Below, one piece after another: positions 1 through 11,789 of a stretch of 64,000 nucleotides of DNA. Source of the stretch: Gongronella butleri. Its lineage: Eukaryota > Mucoromycota > Mucoromycetes > Mucorales > Cunninghamellaceae. The notes beneath the pieces were generated by a model, which saw nothing but the letters and a program-made list of their open reading frames with translations, had not been told where the DNA came from and ran no database searches. The position numbers and the translations under genes were made by a program. The DNA lies in contig JAIWZP010000007.1 of the NCBI GenBank assembly GCA_025201375.1, positions 620,001 through 684,000 on the forward strand, read 5' to 3'. Position 1 is the stretch's first letter; each line of letters begins with the position of its first letter.

Positions 1-529
1 GGCGCGTTGGATGAATTGGAGGATGCTGGCATGGATGCAGGGGCGACGGGGGACGACGGCTTTATTGTCACGGCAGGCGCGGCAATGGGGATCGAGATGG
101 GCGACGATGCATCAAGGTCCGCGTCGGTCAATTGTTGTCGCAGGTGCACCACGCGGTCGCGATACGTCTCGTACTATAAAAAAAAAATAAAAAAAAAGGG
201 GTCAGATCATGTTTACACATTTGCAAAATTGGGCGTTTTTTTTTTACAATTTTTTGCAGTCTCGTGTGATCATCGTTTGGATTGACGGCTTTGAAGACCT
301 TGTCAAGGAGAGCCATGGCATCGAGGTAGGCGTCGAGAGCACTCTTTGGGGCGTTTGTGTAGTCAAACAGCACGGCTGTATTCGCTTTTTGCAACGCCTG
401 CTCTATCCACTCGGACGTTTGCGTGTCCTTGTGCTGCTGCGCCGGCGCAGGCACCGTGGACGCCCCCTTTGGCTGCTGTTGCTGCTGTCGACCAACCGAC
501 AGGGACGATTTAAAGAACTTTTTTGCCAT
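1..529 (-). CDS. MIT-domain protein, 5' part (runs off the window start)
   Basis: Two exons are visible on the minus strand: 248-529 with the start codon, and 1-173 continuing past the window edge. The 74-base intron (174-247) starts GTAAAAA and ends TATAG, phase 0. The N-terminus (MAKKFFKSSLSVG, then a Q5 run) is basic and low-complexity. Residues about 45-115 form a helical segment (WIEQALQKANTAVLFDYTNA, ALDAYLDAMALLDKVF, then YETYRDRVVHLRQQL across the splice) that resembles a MIT (microtubule interacting and trafficking) three-helix bundle. MIT domains bind ESCRT-III tails in endosomal sorting. After it the protein becomes Ser/Pro/Ala-rich. The visible part cannot separate a MIT kinase from a stand-alone MIT adaptor. 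The splice is seen directly; the domain name is family resemblance. Confidence 0.6.
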
Positions 530-3454
530 ACCGTTTCTAAAAAAGCAACAACAAAAAGCGGGTTTGTCAGTGCCTTGTTTCGCGCCTCTTTCTCGTCTGA
601 AAGGTTACCGGTGCGACAAAAAGGACGAATACAACAAGTAAAAAGCGGGGTTCTAGAATAAAGAAAGAAGAAAGAAAGAGTGTGGCAGTGGCGCTTGGGA
701 CATAAAAAAAAAAGAGAGAGAGAGAGCGAGCGAGCGAGAGGGAACAGAAAAGAAAAAAGAAAAAAAGCTAAAACAAGGCGCGCTCCTTCAAATGAGCACA
801 CTTCAGGCACGGCGATTCCGGCAGTCTGGTCAAAAAGGGGATAGCACGTTCATCTCGGGAATTGAAGCGAGAAAACAAAGTTCCAGCAAATGGACGCTGG
901 AGATCTACCTTTTTCATATTAGCATTGAGCCATGGAGCGCTAATCAAGTGGGAAAATGCAACGTGGTCGGCCCCAACATGTTGATTTACAATAAAAAAAG
1001 TCAACACATGGCCATTGGAAGCCCTGAAGGGTCCCATTAAACTGCATTTCCATATCCCAAGATCGCTTTATTCGCGCTGTTGGCTTTTTTTTTTTCTCCA
1101 GGAATTCGCCTTCAAAGGGACCTTCTTGGTCACAAAAAAGATGAAATTTTGAAACGACGGACAAAAATGGGAATCCATCCACTCTTTGAAACATCTCTCT
1201 TGGCTCATCTCATTTTCATATTTTATGAAGCACATGGCGTCAGCCTCGCTCCCATCTGCAAGCTCATCGATAGCGAGCCCCTCGCCCCTCGTCCTCCGCT
1301 CGTACAAAAAAAAAGGAGCAATTACCGTTCCCCTTTCCCCGCCTTGTCTCCCTGATTTGTAACCAGAGCGCCGATCTCTCTTTATCAGAAAAAAAAAAAG
1401 GAAACTCTATTCTGGCTTACCAATTCGCGCTTGTTGCACGACCCGCGGCGACTTTTTTTTTTTTGCGCACACAGGATGCTTTGGCAAAAGAAAAAAAAAG
1501 TATGTGTTGCCGCGCGTTTTGTCGATTTCGAGCCAAAAGAGGGATAAAGGGATAGAAGGGAATGGGGGTGGGCCGCGTGGCAAAGCGGACTTTGCGCGCG
1601 TGCTTTTGCGCAAGGCACACTCCAAACAGCGCGCGCGCGAAAGAGGTCCCCTTGATGTTTCAGCTTGCACATGAATTTGGGCCGCATTTTTTTTCATCTC
1701 GGTGCCTCGCTCGCTCCTTCCCCCCAACCCCAATGTCTCTTGCTCGTGTCACACGATGATCGCACAAGCGACCTCGTTGCTTGCCAGTCGCCAATGGCCC
1801 TCATGCAATAAATCAAAATAAAGGTGTCGTGCTTGCACCAACAAAAATCGCGTTTTCATGGAATTTTGCTGGTTTCCCGTGTCGCATCTGGCGATTCCAT
1901 CGCGTAATGCCAAGTTGGGGCGGCCTGTTTCTGCAGCTTGGGAGATGAAAAAGAACCAAGGTTTCCCAAAATGAGTTTATATGTCGCCTAGAACCAATCA
2001 AGGCGCGCAACCGGTGATGCCTGGATCTGGGTTGCTTCCACATGGAAACGCTTGAAAAGCGAGTCTGTCCCCCCTTTGGATTGTTGTACAACATTTTCCA
2101 AGTGTCTGCGCATTGACTAGGCTTGCTTTTCATCTCATTCCTTTTCTTTTTGGCCATCTCGTGCTGTCATTGCTAGCACGAACGGACGTAAAAGCAGCCG
2201 CCGACCCATGTGATGGCACTTTTACATCATGCGCGCGCAAAAAAGGGAGTCGCTGCAAAGCACCGCGCTCTTTTCTTTCGGTTTTTCAGGGGACTTCTGC
2301 CCTTTTTTTTTGACAAATGGCTTCGGCCAAGACGCGGGGCAGACATGCAAGAGACGAGGGAGCCCTGCTTTTCTCTCACTCTCCATGGATGCCGCTCATT
2401 TTTTTTTGTCACGCGTGAGATGCAAACAAAACAAAAGCAAAAAAAAAAAAAGAGAAACGACTTGGAACAGATCGCCATGGAGCGGAATTAAAGCGACAGG
2501 GCAAGCGTGAAAATAGAATTGAAGCGCCTCTTGGTGCCTGCTCCATTTTTCACTGCGGTCGCCGGCTTGGCAAAAGCAGGGAAAAGGCCGACGCGCCGCA
2601 GTCGTCGGTCGTTGACGATGATGGTTTGCTTTTTTCAAATGCATTGACAACAAAAAGAAAGGGCTCGTTCATCAAACGGAAGAGGGGGAAAGGGGGAGGG
2701 AGGGACAGAGCGAGCATTGGATCACCTGATCTCGGGCCGTGACGATATTGGGGCCAAAGTGGGCAGATCCATGCAGCCAATTGCAAATGTGCCAATTGTC
2801 TATGATGGGCACACACGCACAGTGTCTATTCCAAGACAAACACACACACACAAAAAAAAGACCCTTGATTCAAAAGGGGGCGCCGAACCCGCGGCACCAT
2901 CGGCTTTGGAGGAGGGACAGGGAGAAACAAGCGAAACATGTTTTCTTGCCGTCGTTTTTTGCCCTGTCCCGGCTTGCACTGATGACAATGGAACAGATGA
3001 TAGGCATTGCCCTTTTTTTTTATTTGCATTGGTCGGGTCAAATGAACCAAATAATGCGACTATTTTGGACAAGCGTGAGTGTGTGTGTATCAACAGGGTC
3101 ATTCTTTTTTATTTCTTTGGGGGAGAGATCATACAGAGGGAGGGGGGACAGAACTAAAAAGACGCTATAATGGAAGGATATCATTTTAAAAAATCAAAAA
3201 AAGACAGAAGAGGGGGAATGGGTGTATTGTGGAATTGCAATGGGGAGGATGGGGGACTACAAAAAAAAAAGATCAATTGAAAAAAAGGGGGATATGCTTT
3301 GTGGGATGAAGAGAGAACGACGTGCATCAAAAAAAAAAAAGAATGCATGCCAGGGCGAAAAAAAAAAAAAAAAAAAGAGCGAAAAAAGAGAGAGAGGCAG
3401 GCCATTTTCTCTTGCCAAATTGCTCCTTTTTGTTTTTCTCCTTCTTTTTTTTTT
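530..3454. other. Intergenic, no supported gene
   Basis: About 2.9 kb with no ORF showing a recognisable domain, paired splice sites or protein-like composition. It holds many A and T runs, a GA/GAGC microsatellite near 710-745, CA repeats near 2840-2852 and 4378-4396 (the latter beyond this stretch), and several short chance ORFs on both strands. I see nothing else in it. Confidence 0.5.
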
Positions 3455-4174
3455 TCATCGCACAGTAACGTCATACGGAGACAATGGCAGGCCCGTGGAG
3501 GGATTGATGATGGGGATGACATTTGAGGACCAGGCGGCAGCAGGGAGGTGATGCGGCGCCAATTGATGTTGCTGGTGTTGGGGATGATGAGGATGCTGGT
3601 GCAAGAATGCGACGGGGGTCATGCTTTCGGGATTGATGATGGGAATGGCGCGTCGTTTGGCCTGCGACGACGATGCCATGGATGCCGCGATAGCAGCACA
3701 GCTGCTTGCGCTTGAGTCGGGCGACGACGGCCCATACAAGGCTTGATGGTACGACAATGGCGGCGAGTTCTTGGGCGACGCGTATGGCGACCGTTGCTGA
3801 ATGCGATCGCGGTGTGCATCCACCTAAAGACGACAATTGAGCGTCCAATTTCTATGGCCATTGATCGCAGCACGCGCTTCTTTTTTCGCTTTTTTTCGCT
3901 CATTTTTTTTTAAAAAAAAAAAACGTACCTGGTCAAAGTGGGCGACGGGGCAAAACTCGACATCATCGTAGAAATTGCGCGCAAGTTCCATTTGCGTGCT
4001 AAAGTAATCCAAGCGAGCTTCTTTTGACGGGCGGCGCATAAAAAAAGAGAGGGGGACACGTCAATATCGCGCATGGGAGACCTTTTCCAGCGGACAAGAT
4101 TAAAAAAGACGAGAGGGGGGATCATGCTTCTCACCTGCTGATGAATATCCACTGTCGTAGCTAGATAAAGACAT
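3455..4174 (-). CDS. Unrecognised protein with duplicated IPIINP motifs
   Basis: Three exons: 4135-4174, 3929-4020 and 3455-3823. Splices are GTGAG..AAAAG and GTACG..TTTAG, phases 1 and 0, giving 166 aa. The start MSLSSYDSGYSSA was chosen because it is the first ATG in a frame that splices cleanly into ARLDYFSTQMELARNFYDDV. That central part (about 14-44, ending EFCPVAHFDQ) looks like a structured helix. The long last exon is disordered, rich in Ser, Pro, Gln and His, and carries two copies of a short motif: RAIPIINPESMTPVAF and NVIPIINPSTGLPLS. The duplicated IPIINP suggests a linear binding motif, perhaps for a translation or RNA-binding partner, but I do not recognise the family. It lies head-to-tail with eIF2B gamma upstream. 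Confidence 0.6.
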
Positions 4175-5399
4175 GATTCAGATGAAAAATAAAAAGAAAT
4201 GGGATGCGAAAATGGGGGAATGGGGCAAGTGAGGGGGAGAGGATTCTAGGATGAAGGTAAGAAGAAAAAAAAAAGATGGAGAAAAAGAAAGAGAAGAAAC
4301 GGTGCCCGATCTCTCTTTTTCATCCTTTCTGGGCATCAGGTGCCTTGTGCGACCATCTGCAGCGACAGGTCCACAACCAACACACACACACACACAGAAC
4401 ATCTCGGCCAAAGGAGACGAGGGAAAAGAGAGGGATGAATTCGCCCTCTTTCATTGGCCAAAACCTTATTGAAATCGCCCCCATCCCAAAAAAAACCTTG
4501 CTGCATCAGGGTCACACCTGCTTTTTTTGGGCGCGGTTCTTTTTTTTTTTTTTTTTGTGCCCAATGGCCCTGGCTTTTGGTGCACACACACACATTCCAG
4601 TTGCGCTCCTCTTTTTTTCCTATTTGATGGCTCTGGGCGGCCCTCATTTAACAAGAAGAAAAAAAAAGTACTCGTACAAGAGTCGTTCCTAAGGGTCAAT
4701 GGCGTCATCCATTGCAAAGGAGCCTGGCAATGGACACGCTCTCTTGGTTGAACCTGCTGCTTACCATGGCCCAGGGCATGGCCAAACGCATTGGCGATCG
4801 GTGGGTCTGCGGAGGGCCTAGAGGCTCTTTTTCTCCTTTTTTTTTATTTATGCCATGATATCATATGGGATTTTTCTTTTTTGCGGTGCAAGGCAAAGGA
4901 GCAATGGCTCGTTCCACGTCATACTGCGCCCTTGGCCGAGCCCATTCGCACTGACACGCTCCCTATGATCACGCGCGCGCTTTTTTTTTTATTCATTCTT
5001 CTTTTTTTTCTGATATGCCGTACCCGAGGAAGCCGTGAGGATGAAAAAAAAATAGGGACGCCAATGGCCTGGATAAATCCATATAAAAAGCGGACATGGG
5101 CTGCACACGTCAAATCGGCAGGTACGTCACCAAGGGAAAAAAAAAAAAAAAAAAAAAAACAGGCTCGTCCTCCACGCTCTCGGCGGGCACAGCCGTGACA
5201 CAAAAATGCCGCACGCATTTTGTTTGTGCACTCTTTCCTGATTGAGGATAGCACGCTTTTTTATTTGCAAAAGGGCGAAGGAGGCAGCGCCTTGCCCATG
5301 GTGCACATGGAGCGGGCCACATGAATTGAAATACACAGGATGCGGGTGAGAGGGGGAGGACAAAATGGGTGGAACGATGACATTTTTCTAACGAATTTT
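4175..5399. other. Intergenic, no supported gene
   Basis: About 1.2 kb between the IPIINP gene and the end of eIF2B gamma, both on the minus strand. It contains A/T homopolymers (a 22-base A run near 5138-5159) and a CA repeat near 4378. No splice-compatible coding frame was found. Confidence 0.45.
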
Positions 5400-7623
5400 C
5401 TACGACATGGCCTGACGGAAGGCCACCAACTTTTCACCTTTGAGTTGACCTAAGAAAAAAAAAAAAAGAATAAAAAAAGAAAAAAAGGTCAAATCTCAAA
5501 AAGGGAGGCGCGCGCGCGGGTGCCAATCAAGTGGCAGGTTCAAGAGGAGGAACAATGAAGCGCCATTGCCTCAATTTCCGGTCGCCTCATGGCCCATTGA
5601 GGGCATGATCACGGGGAAAGTAAAAAATAGGAGCCATGATCAAAAGGAGGTGCTGCAACTTACTTTCTTTTTCGACGACAAAGTCGGACGCAACCTCGCA
5701 GTCCTTGAGCACCGTCTTTTCCAGGATTTTGGCGTTGTTGCTGATCACACAGCCATCGACCTTGACACTTATATGATGGCAAATCAATAAAAAAAAAAAA
5801 AAAAAAAGGGCGTCAACAATTTTGCTCTGTGTGCCCCCATAAATAGATTTGCCCCCATTACTTGTCGCCAATAACAACCCAGTCCATGATGACCGAGTTT
5901 GCGATTTTGACGTTCTTGCCAATAATGCAGTGGGCGCCGACCGCGGACTTTTTGACAGACGAGCGCTCGTCGATCTTGGTATGCTCACCAATGATCGAGT
6001 CATTGCCCACCTGTGTCTTGGGCGCCACCTCGGCCGTCGGCGGGATGCGCATCACAGGCGTGCCTTGCTTGGTCACCTGGGTTTTAACACACATTCACAA
6101 AAAAAAAAGGTGTCAGCGCGTCCAATGTGTGCTTTTTTGATCTTTTTTTTTTTTTTTGCTTACGTGTCGGTTCAATTCGGCGTAGCTGGCAAGCGTGTTG
6201 CCACGGCCGCAGTAACCGTCGCGGTACACGTACACCTGCGTAGACACGGGGCTCTTGAACGAGCTGTGAATAGGGTCCGGCATGAACACGTTCTCATCCA
6301 CGTCGTCCGAATTGGTCGTGGACAGCGCTAGCGCCGTCTTGAGTAGACTATTGTAGCTGGATGCGTCTGAAAAGGGAGAGAGAGAGCAAAAGAGACGAAA
6401 AACACCAGTGAGATTGATACAAATGCCTCTTTTTCATGTTTTTCCCCCTCGTTTTCTCGCATTTTCGTTTCAATTTTTTTTGTCTGCTTACACTTTTCAA
6501 CTTGCTCGCGCTCGACCATCTTTTTCTGATACTGACACTTGACCAACATTGGTATCAAATCACCGGAAATGCTGGCAATATACTCTTTGTCCGCGACCAT
6601 ATCCAGGACCCAGCGCTTGAAAATATAGAGACGGGCTTCCTGCAAGTTGGTGTGGAGGCGCACACGCGGGAACCTAGTCAAAAAGGCACTGTGAGCAACA
6701 CACCAATTGGAGAGCAAATTGGCGAAAAATCGCGTGAAATAGGGCCAATTCGCGTTTGACGCGACGCGACGCGACGCGTCTATTTTTCGCTCTTTTCCCG
6801 CCTGCTCTCTTACTTTGTGAGGAGGGACATCCTTATGGAAATATCGTCGTCTTCCATCTGTTCGTCGCGATAGACGAGCGCGTTGCGTGTGGGGTCAATG
6901 CCGACATAGGGTAGTGGCTCGTCGTCCTTGGCGATGTCTGCAGGCGCGTAGAACAGGGCGGTCAGCGTGGTATCTCCCAATCGGTGCTTGTCGAGAATGT
7001 CGTGCGGCTTGAGGTCTGTGATCAAATCGCAAGGAATCACCAAAAAGTCGCGCTGGGCAAATATAAAAAAGAAAAAAAAATGAGATGCAGTCCCTTTCAG
7101 GCGCCCTCAAACCGCGTCTCCATGTCCACTCACGTCAATCTTATCCTTGATAGCGCGCAACGCCTCGGCTGTGTCGCAATCTTCGGCGACGCCAACAACA
7201 TTGCAGTGAACATTGCCCGTGTAATTGCGCGAAATGTAGCCCGACAACTTCTGCTGCGCGCTGCCGGCCGATGGAATCACCACAATCGCATCTAAAGCAA
7301 AGAAATAGAGCACGTAATGAGCATTAGAAACCCGAAATTTCGATCTTTTGGTATTTTTTTATTGATTTTACCATTAATGCCGGCCTGTTCAAGCCAGTCC
7401 AGGGTGTAAGCGATCATGGGCCGGTTGCCGACGGGAAGCAGTGCCTTTGGCAGATTCTCGTCCTCGGATATGGGGTACAATCTACAACAAAGAGTCTAAG
7501 TTTCGCCTTTGGCGCTTAAAATTGGCCTTTTTTTTACCTGTTGCTGCTGCCGTAGCCGGCGAGGATCACCGCTTGAAACTCGGTTTGGCGTTGGTGCTTC
7601 GTCTTTTCAAAAAGCAAACTCAT
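5400..7623 (-). CDS. Translation initiation factor eIF2B subunit gamma
   Basis: Nine exons: 7538-7623, 7372-7481, 7134-7291, 7052-6814, 6673-6492, 6366-6164, 6076-5862, 5767-5664 and 5449-5400. They join in frame to 448 aa, close to the usual ~450. eIF2B is the guanine-nucleotide exchange factor for eIF2; gamma is the nucleotidyl-transferase-like partner of epsilon in the catalytic subcomplex. Residues ~12-60 show the transferase start (FQAVILAGYGSSN, then RLYPISEDENLPKALLPVGN). The loop is degenerate relative to GGxGxRL of true pyrophosphorylases, as is usual for eIF2B. From residue ~325 comes a left-handed beta-helix with hexapeptide repeats (IIGEHTKI, SVKKSAVG, CIIGKNVKI, VISNNAKI). The start is the first ATG before the transferase motif. 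It diverges from the Tudor gene at 8027 across 403 bp. Boundaries are read from sequence; subunit identity rests on fold order and length. Confidence 0.92.
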
Positions 7624-8026
7624 GACACGCGAGAGGGGGGAAGAGAAAATAAAAAAAAAAAACTGGGATGAAAGCGCAGACATGGTTAAAAAAGCCAATC
7701 CCTCTTTTGGAAAGCCGCAGCCTCGCTGAACGGTGAGTCAAGCCACCTCATCCGCCTTTTTTTTGCCTGGAAACGCGTCGATAACATACCATTCAAAGCT
7801 CGTTTTTCAATGAAAACAACCCACGGCACGCATTTTCATGCCATTGAACATGATAAAGCCAAAACAAAGCAATTAACCGCATTTCGTGCAAAAATGAACT
7901 GCAAATGGATATGGGACCAGTGATTGGCTGGTTTGCAAAATAGCAGGAAAAGCGCTCGGGTTTTGCCCATTTCGTCGTTCTTTCCTTGGCTTTCTCTCTT
8001 TTTTTTTTTTTTTTGGTCATTTCTTC
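7624..8026. promoter_or_regulatory. Divergent promoter region, eIF2B gamma / SMNDC1-like
   Basis: A 403-base spacer separates two divergently oriented start codons. It holds A and T runs but no clear TATA box. A shared promoter is inferred from the head-to-head layout alone. Confidence 0.35.
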
Positions 8027-8880
8027 ATGAGTCAATCCGAGGTGGAACAGTATCAATTCCAGCTAGATCAAGTAGAGCTTGCGCTTGTTGACAGCCCTGA
8101 CGATGAGGAGCTGCTTAAACTCAAAGGCGACTTGCTTGAGCTGATTGCGCTGACGACTCAATTTGACAAGGGCGAGGAAGAATCAGCAGTACAGGACGAG
8201 ACAAAGGCCGAGCAACCCCCAAAGCAGCAGCAGGCGCAGCAGGCGCAGACGAGCAAGATACCCGCGCCGACGGCGCTAAAAACGCAGCAATATCATGTTG
8301 GCCAGGAGGTCAAGGCTAAATGGTCGCAAGATGGCAACTTTTATCGCGCAATCATCACGGCCATTGGCGGCGCCGACCAGGTCTTCAGCGTCCGCTTCAA
8401 GGGCTACAAGGACATCGAGGTTGTCCCTGTCACAGACATCCAGCCCCTCGAAAAGGACCAGCGACGCGGCATTTTTGAAAACATCAAGGGCGTCCCGTCT
8501 TCTGCGTCGCCGTCGCCATCCCCAGCACCGAAGCGCGCCGCCTCCGATGACACAAAGCCCAAAAAGGACACGAAAAAGCAAAAAAAGGCACATGTTGCCG
8601 ACGTCAAGAAGAATGCCTGGCTCAATTTCGCCACTAAAGACAAAAAGGGCAAGCGGAAAAGCGCCATCAACACAAAGAGCATTTTCCGCACCCCCGACAG
8701 CCTCGACAGCAAAGGTAAAATGGGCTGTTTTCTCGTTTTAACGGATGACTCACGCGTTTTCTTTTTTTCGTTTTCTTTTTTTTCGCAGTGGGTGTCGTTG
8801 GCAGTGGTCGTGGCATGACCGACTATCAGCAGCGTGGCAAGCACTCGTTCCAAGCTACCGGCGAAGATGATCTTGAATAA
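8027..8880 (+). CDS. Tudor-domain splicing factor, SMNDC1/SPF30-like
   Basis: Two exons, 8027-8714 and 8789-8880 (intron GTAAAA..CGCAG, phase 1), give 259 aa. In the family SPF30 is a U2-associated nuclear protein needed for tri-snRNP joining; its Tudor domain binds symmetrically dimethylated arginines of Sm proteins. The N-terminal helix (residues 1-50, with SPDDEELLKLKGDLLELI) matches the SPF30 N-terminus. The Tudor domain is at ~90-145 (VGQEVKAKWSQDGNFYRAII, VRFKGYKDIEVV). A basic KKDTKKQKKAH segment follows, then NAWLNFATKDKKGKRK and SIFRTPDSLDSK, which match the SPF30 C-terminal region. A Q-rich linker lies at 62-75. The stop codon overlaps an AATAAA signal. Human SMNDC1 is 238 aa, so the length fits. 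Confidence 0.9.
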
Positions 8881-11789
8881 AAAAAAAATACACAGGTTCA
8901 GCCTTTTTTTTCATTTTTTTAACAGAGACTAGACGTGCCAGTAGATGAACACCGTTTGCGACACGCCATATCTGCCCTGTGTGATACGAGGATGGCGACG
9001 CGTCGCGTTGCGTCACGTCGAAATCACTTTTTGTTGGTCAATTGCGTGCATAGTGGAGTTTTGATCATGAAATTTTTATTCCAGAATTGACCCATCGCGC
9101 TGCAAAAGTGTAGAGAAGTAAGGATTCGTCGCGTCATGCATGTGCGGGGTGTAAATTTAGCAATAATTGGCAAAACGGCAATAAACAACGCGCCAGTTGC
9201 GATTTCCCGACAGCCATTTGATTGTCGCTTACTAAAAAGTGCACAGTACGCTACTGTCATAAGCTCGGTACGTTGTCAGCGAGTTTTATGCGCATTGTTT
9301 CTAGCAAACTAGAGGAGCAACAAGCCAACAATGCCAAATCCCAATTTATTCTATGTTGCTGACGTTACAGCGCTCCGATCTCGGTCAAATTTGGAGCCAG
9401 CATGCAACATGAGCATGGAAATCGTCATATAAAGTTTAGAGATCCCATAGTTGGTGCAGAAAGAAGGTGTGATTAGAAGATCGATTTCATGCTCCATCTG
9501 CTTGCAGCTGGCCAACTATGCCGCTGCAGAGCCCCGAAAAGCATACCAATGTGAACTGACGAGCTAGGAATGCCGATGGGTAGCCAACATTCTTGTATTA
9601 GAGTTGATTGTGGTGCACCACAAGCAAATTGAAAATTCGTCGTGGCATACTCCCAAAACCAAAATCGAAAAATCAGGTCTCCAGAATGGCATCAAACTTG
9701 CTCACAAGAGCCATCGCATGAGGAAACCCACTGAAATGCCAAAAAAGAAGGCACTCCATTCACTGAGTCTCGAGCAATGGCCGATTTTCAATTGAATTTA
9801 AACCGCGAATTGCATAAGAAGAACGCGTCCATAGAGCCGCGCCGACGCGTCTATCAGTAAGAAAAGCTAACATTGCATGAATTTGATTATGAAAAGGCGC
9901 GTGAAACCTGACGCTTCACGCGGTTTTTCACGCGTCAAAACTTATATATGGTTTTGAAATCGTGTCAAAAATGCCAAAAGTCACTTTTTTCGCAGATCAC
10001 AGATGCCCACGTAAGCAGCGGGCCATGCTCTTTCCGATGAGCTAACTCTCATCGCGCTGCGGCTAGTCCTCGTTGAGTTTGACTTGAGATGAAAAATTGC
10101 AGCTTATCTCGTTTCATGCGAAATCCAGTCAATGGATCTCCAGTTTTTTTTTGCTTTTCTGTCCGTGAATGCGACGTGTTTACCGTATAGTAGGGTAGCG
10201 AGGCGATCTGAGGACCTAAATTTAGCATTTTCAAATCCTCGACTGTACCTCTTTGAAAATCTGGCATTTTCGAAAGTCATCATTGTGCGCCATCCAGCGA
10301 TTGCAGATCTCCCGCGGAGGGCTCATTTGAACGAGAAAAGGTGGAAATAGTGTACTCGAAGCGTATAGTATTGCTGACCATTATGAACACGTCGACAAAT
10401 GGCCAAATAACAATTAAACTGCTGAAAATGCGATTTACTCGATTTATTAATCCACATTTTTTTACTGCACGGCCAACGACGGCAGGCAAAGAGGCTCAAA
10501 AATCTGCAGTAAATGAACGCGCTTTTACGCTGGCAATGCTGGTTAATGGCACCAAAATGTTTTAATTTGCGATTTTTAGCGCTGCAATGGTCAAAGATCG
10601 AAATTGATCAAAACAGTTCTGATCTCAAATGAAGCAACTCGTTGTCAAATGGCAAAAACGCTTGCCATTCGACATGATTCCATGGAAATTTCTGCGCAAT
10701 TTATAACAATGAAAGAGCGCGTACCACAACATGCAATCACATTTGTCCTTTGATCTAGCCAAGTCTTTATAAATGCAAGAGGTGTGTTCTTAGGGTCAAT
10801 TAGTCAGCGATTCCAAGAGTTCGTTTCTGTACGACATCTGAGTCAGCAACGACAATCGTGCATAAATTTCTCAAAAAGAGGGGGGACGGACACATTGCAC
10901 GTCATACGGACATTTTATGTGCACAGCATCAACCCCGTGTACTCAATGCATCGTGGTTCTGAATCTTAAGCGCCTTTATACAATTAATTTGTAAATTAAA
11001 AGCGTTTCTAAAAGAGACACGCCAAAAAAGGAAAAAAGACGCGTATCCACCGGCTTGTTTCGTGCTTTTTTTTTTCCTGGCCCGGAGTAGTGCTAACCGC
11101 AGCTTGCCAACGCGCCGCAGTTTGAGTTGAAAAAAGCGGATTTACAAAGCAATGAAACTAGCATCAAGAGCAATTTTTCGTGCAACCCATCAAATTCTGT
11201 GGACTACAGCAAGTGCGGGTCCCATTCGATGCCCCCATAGAGGCCAGGCTTCCAAACACGCCAGTGTGCGGTCTTGGTTCGATGTCGACATACCTGCCAT
11301 TTCGTGTGCTTTGGGATGAAAAAAAAGGGAAAATGGGAGCGCACTGCCCGGGTTTTGATTATTTAACCCACGGAAACGCGATTCCGGTGCATGCTGAGCC
11401 ACGCTTTTACGCCAATGAGGGCGCGTCAAATCATTATGTGCCCTGGTGGCCGGAATGGTCAAAAAAGACCGATTGAGTTCACTTTTTTTTTTATGATTCA
11501 GTCGACGCTTATTGCGTGGCGGTACGCGTCGCGCGTCATAGATTCACTCGGTGGGATCTCGAACCAATGGGGTATCATTTTGTCTTTTTTTTCCAAGGGG
11601 AAAGTTGGCAAGGCAACCAAGGCGGCCTTTTATGTTGCATCTCGTGATTTTGTGCAACTCCGCGCAAATCCATCGCCCCCCCCCTTTTTTTGGATTGAAA
11701 AAGGAAAGCAAAGGACCCGCGAATCATTGTGTCGCTCTTCTTTTTCGTTTTTTCTTTTTCCCCGTCTTTTTTTATATTGTTTTTGGTAG
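8881..11789. other. Intergenic, AT-rich, no supported gene
   Basis: About 2.9 kb. GACGCGTC-like words (near 8995-9015, 9840-9855 and 9895-9950) resemble the interior of the fold-back elements at 44955 and 56158 and may be decayed relatives, but I could not trace paired ends. The ATG at 11790 is directly preceded by GGTAG after a T-rich stretch, so a 5'-UTR intron may end at 11789. Confidence 0.4.

Noticed and set aside
10018..10075. tRNA-like A box on the minus strand (TTAGCTCATCGGAAAGAGCA)
   Set aside because: The D-arm-like part is good, but no T arm with GGTTCRANTCC follows and the acceptor ends do not pair. At most a tRNA remnant.
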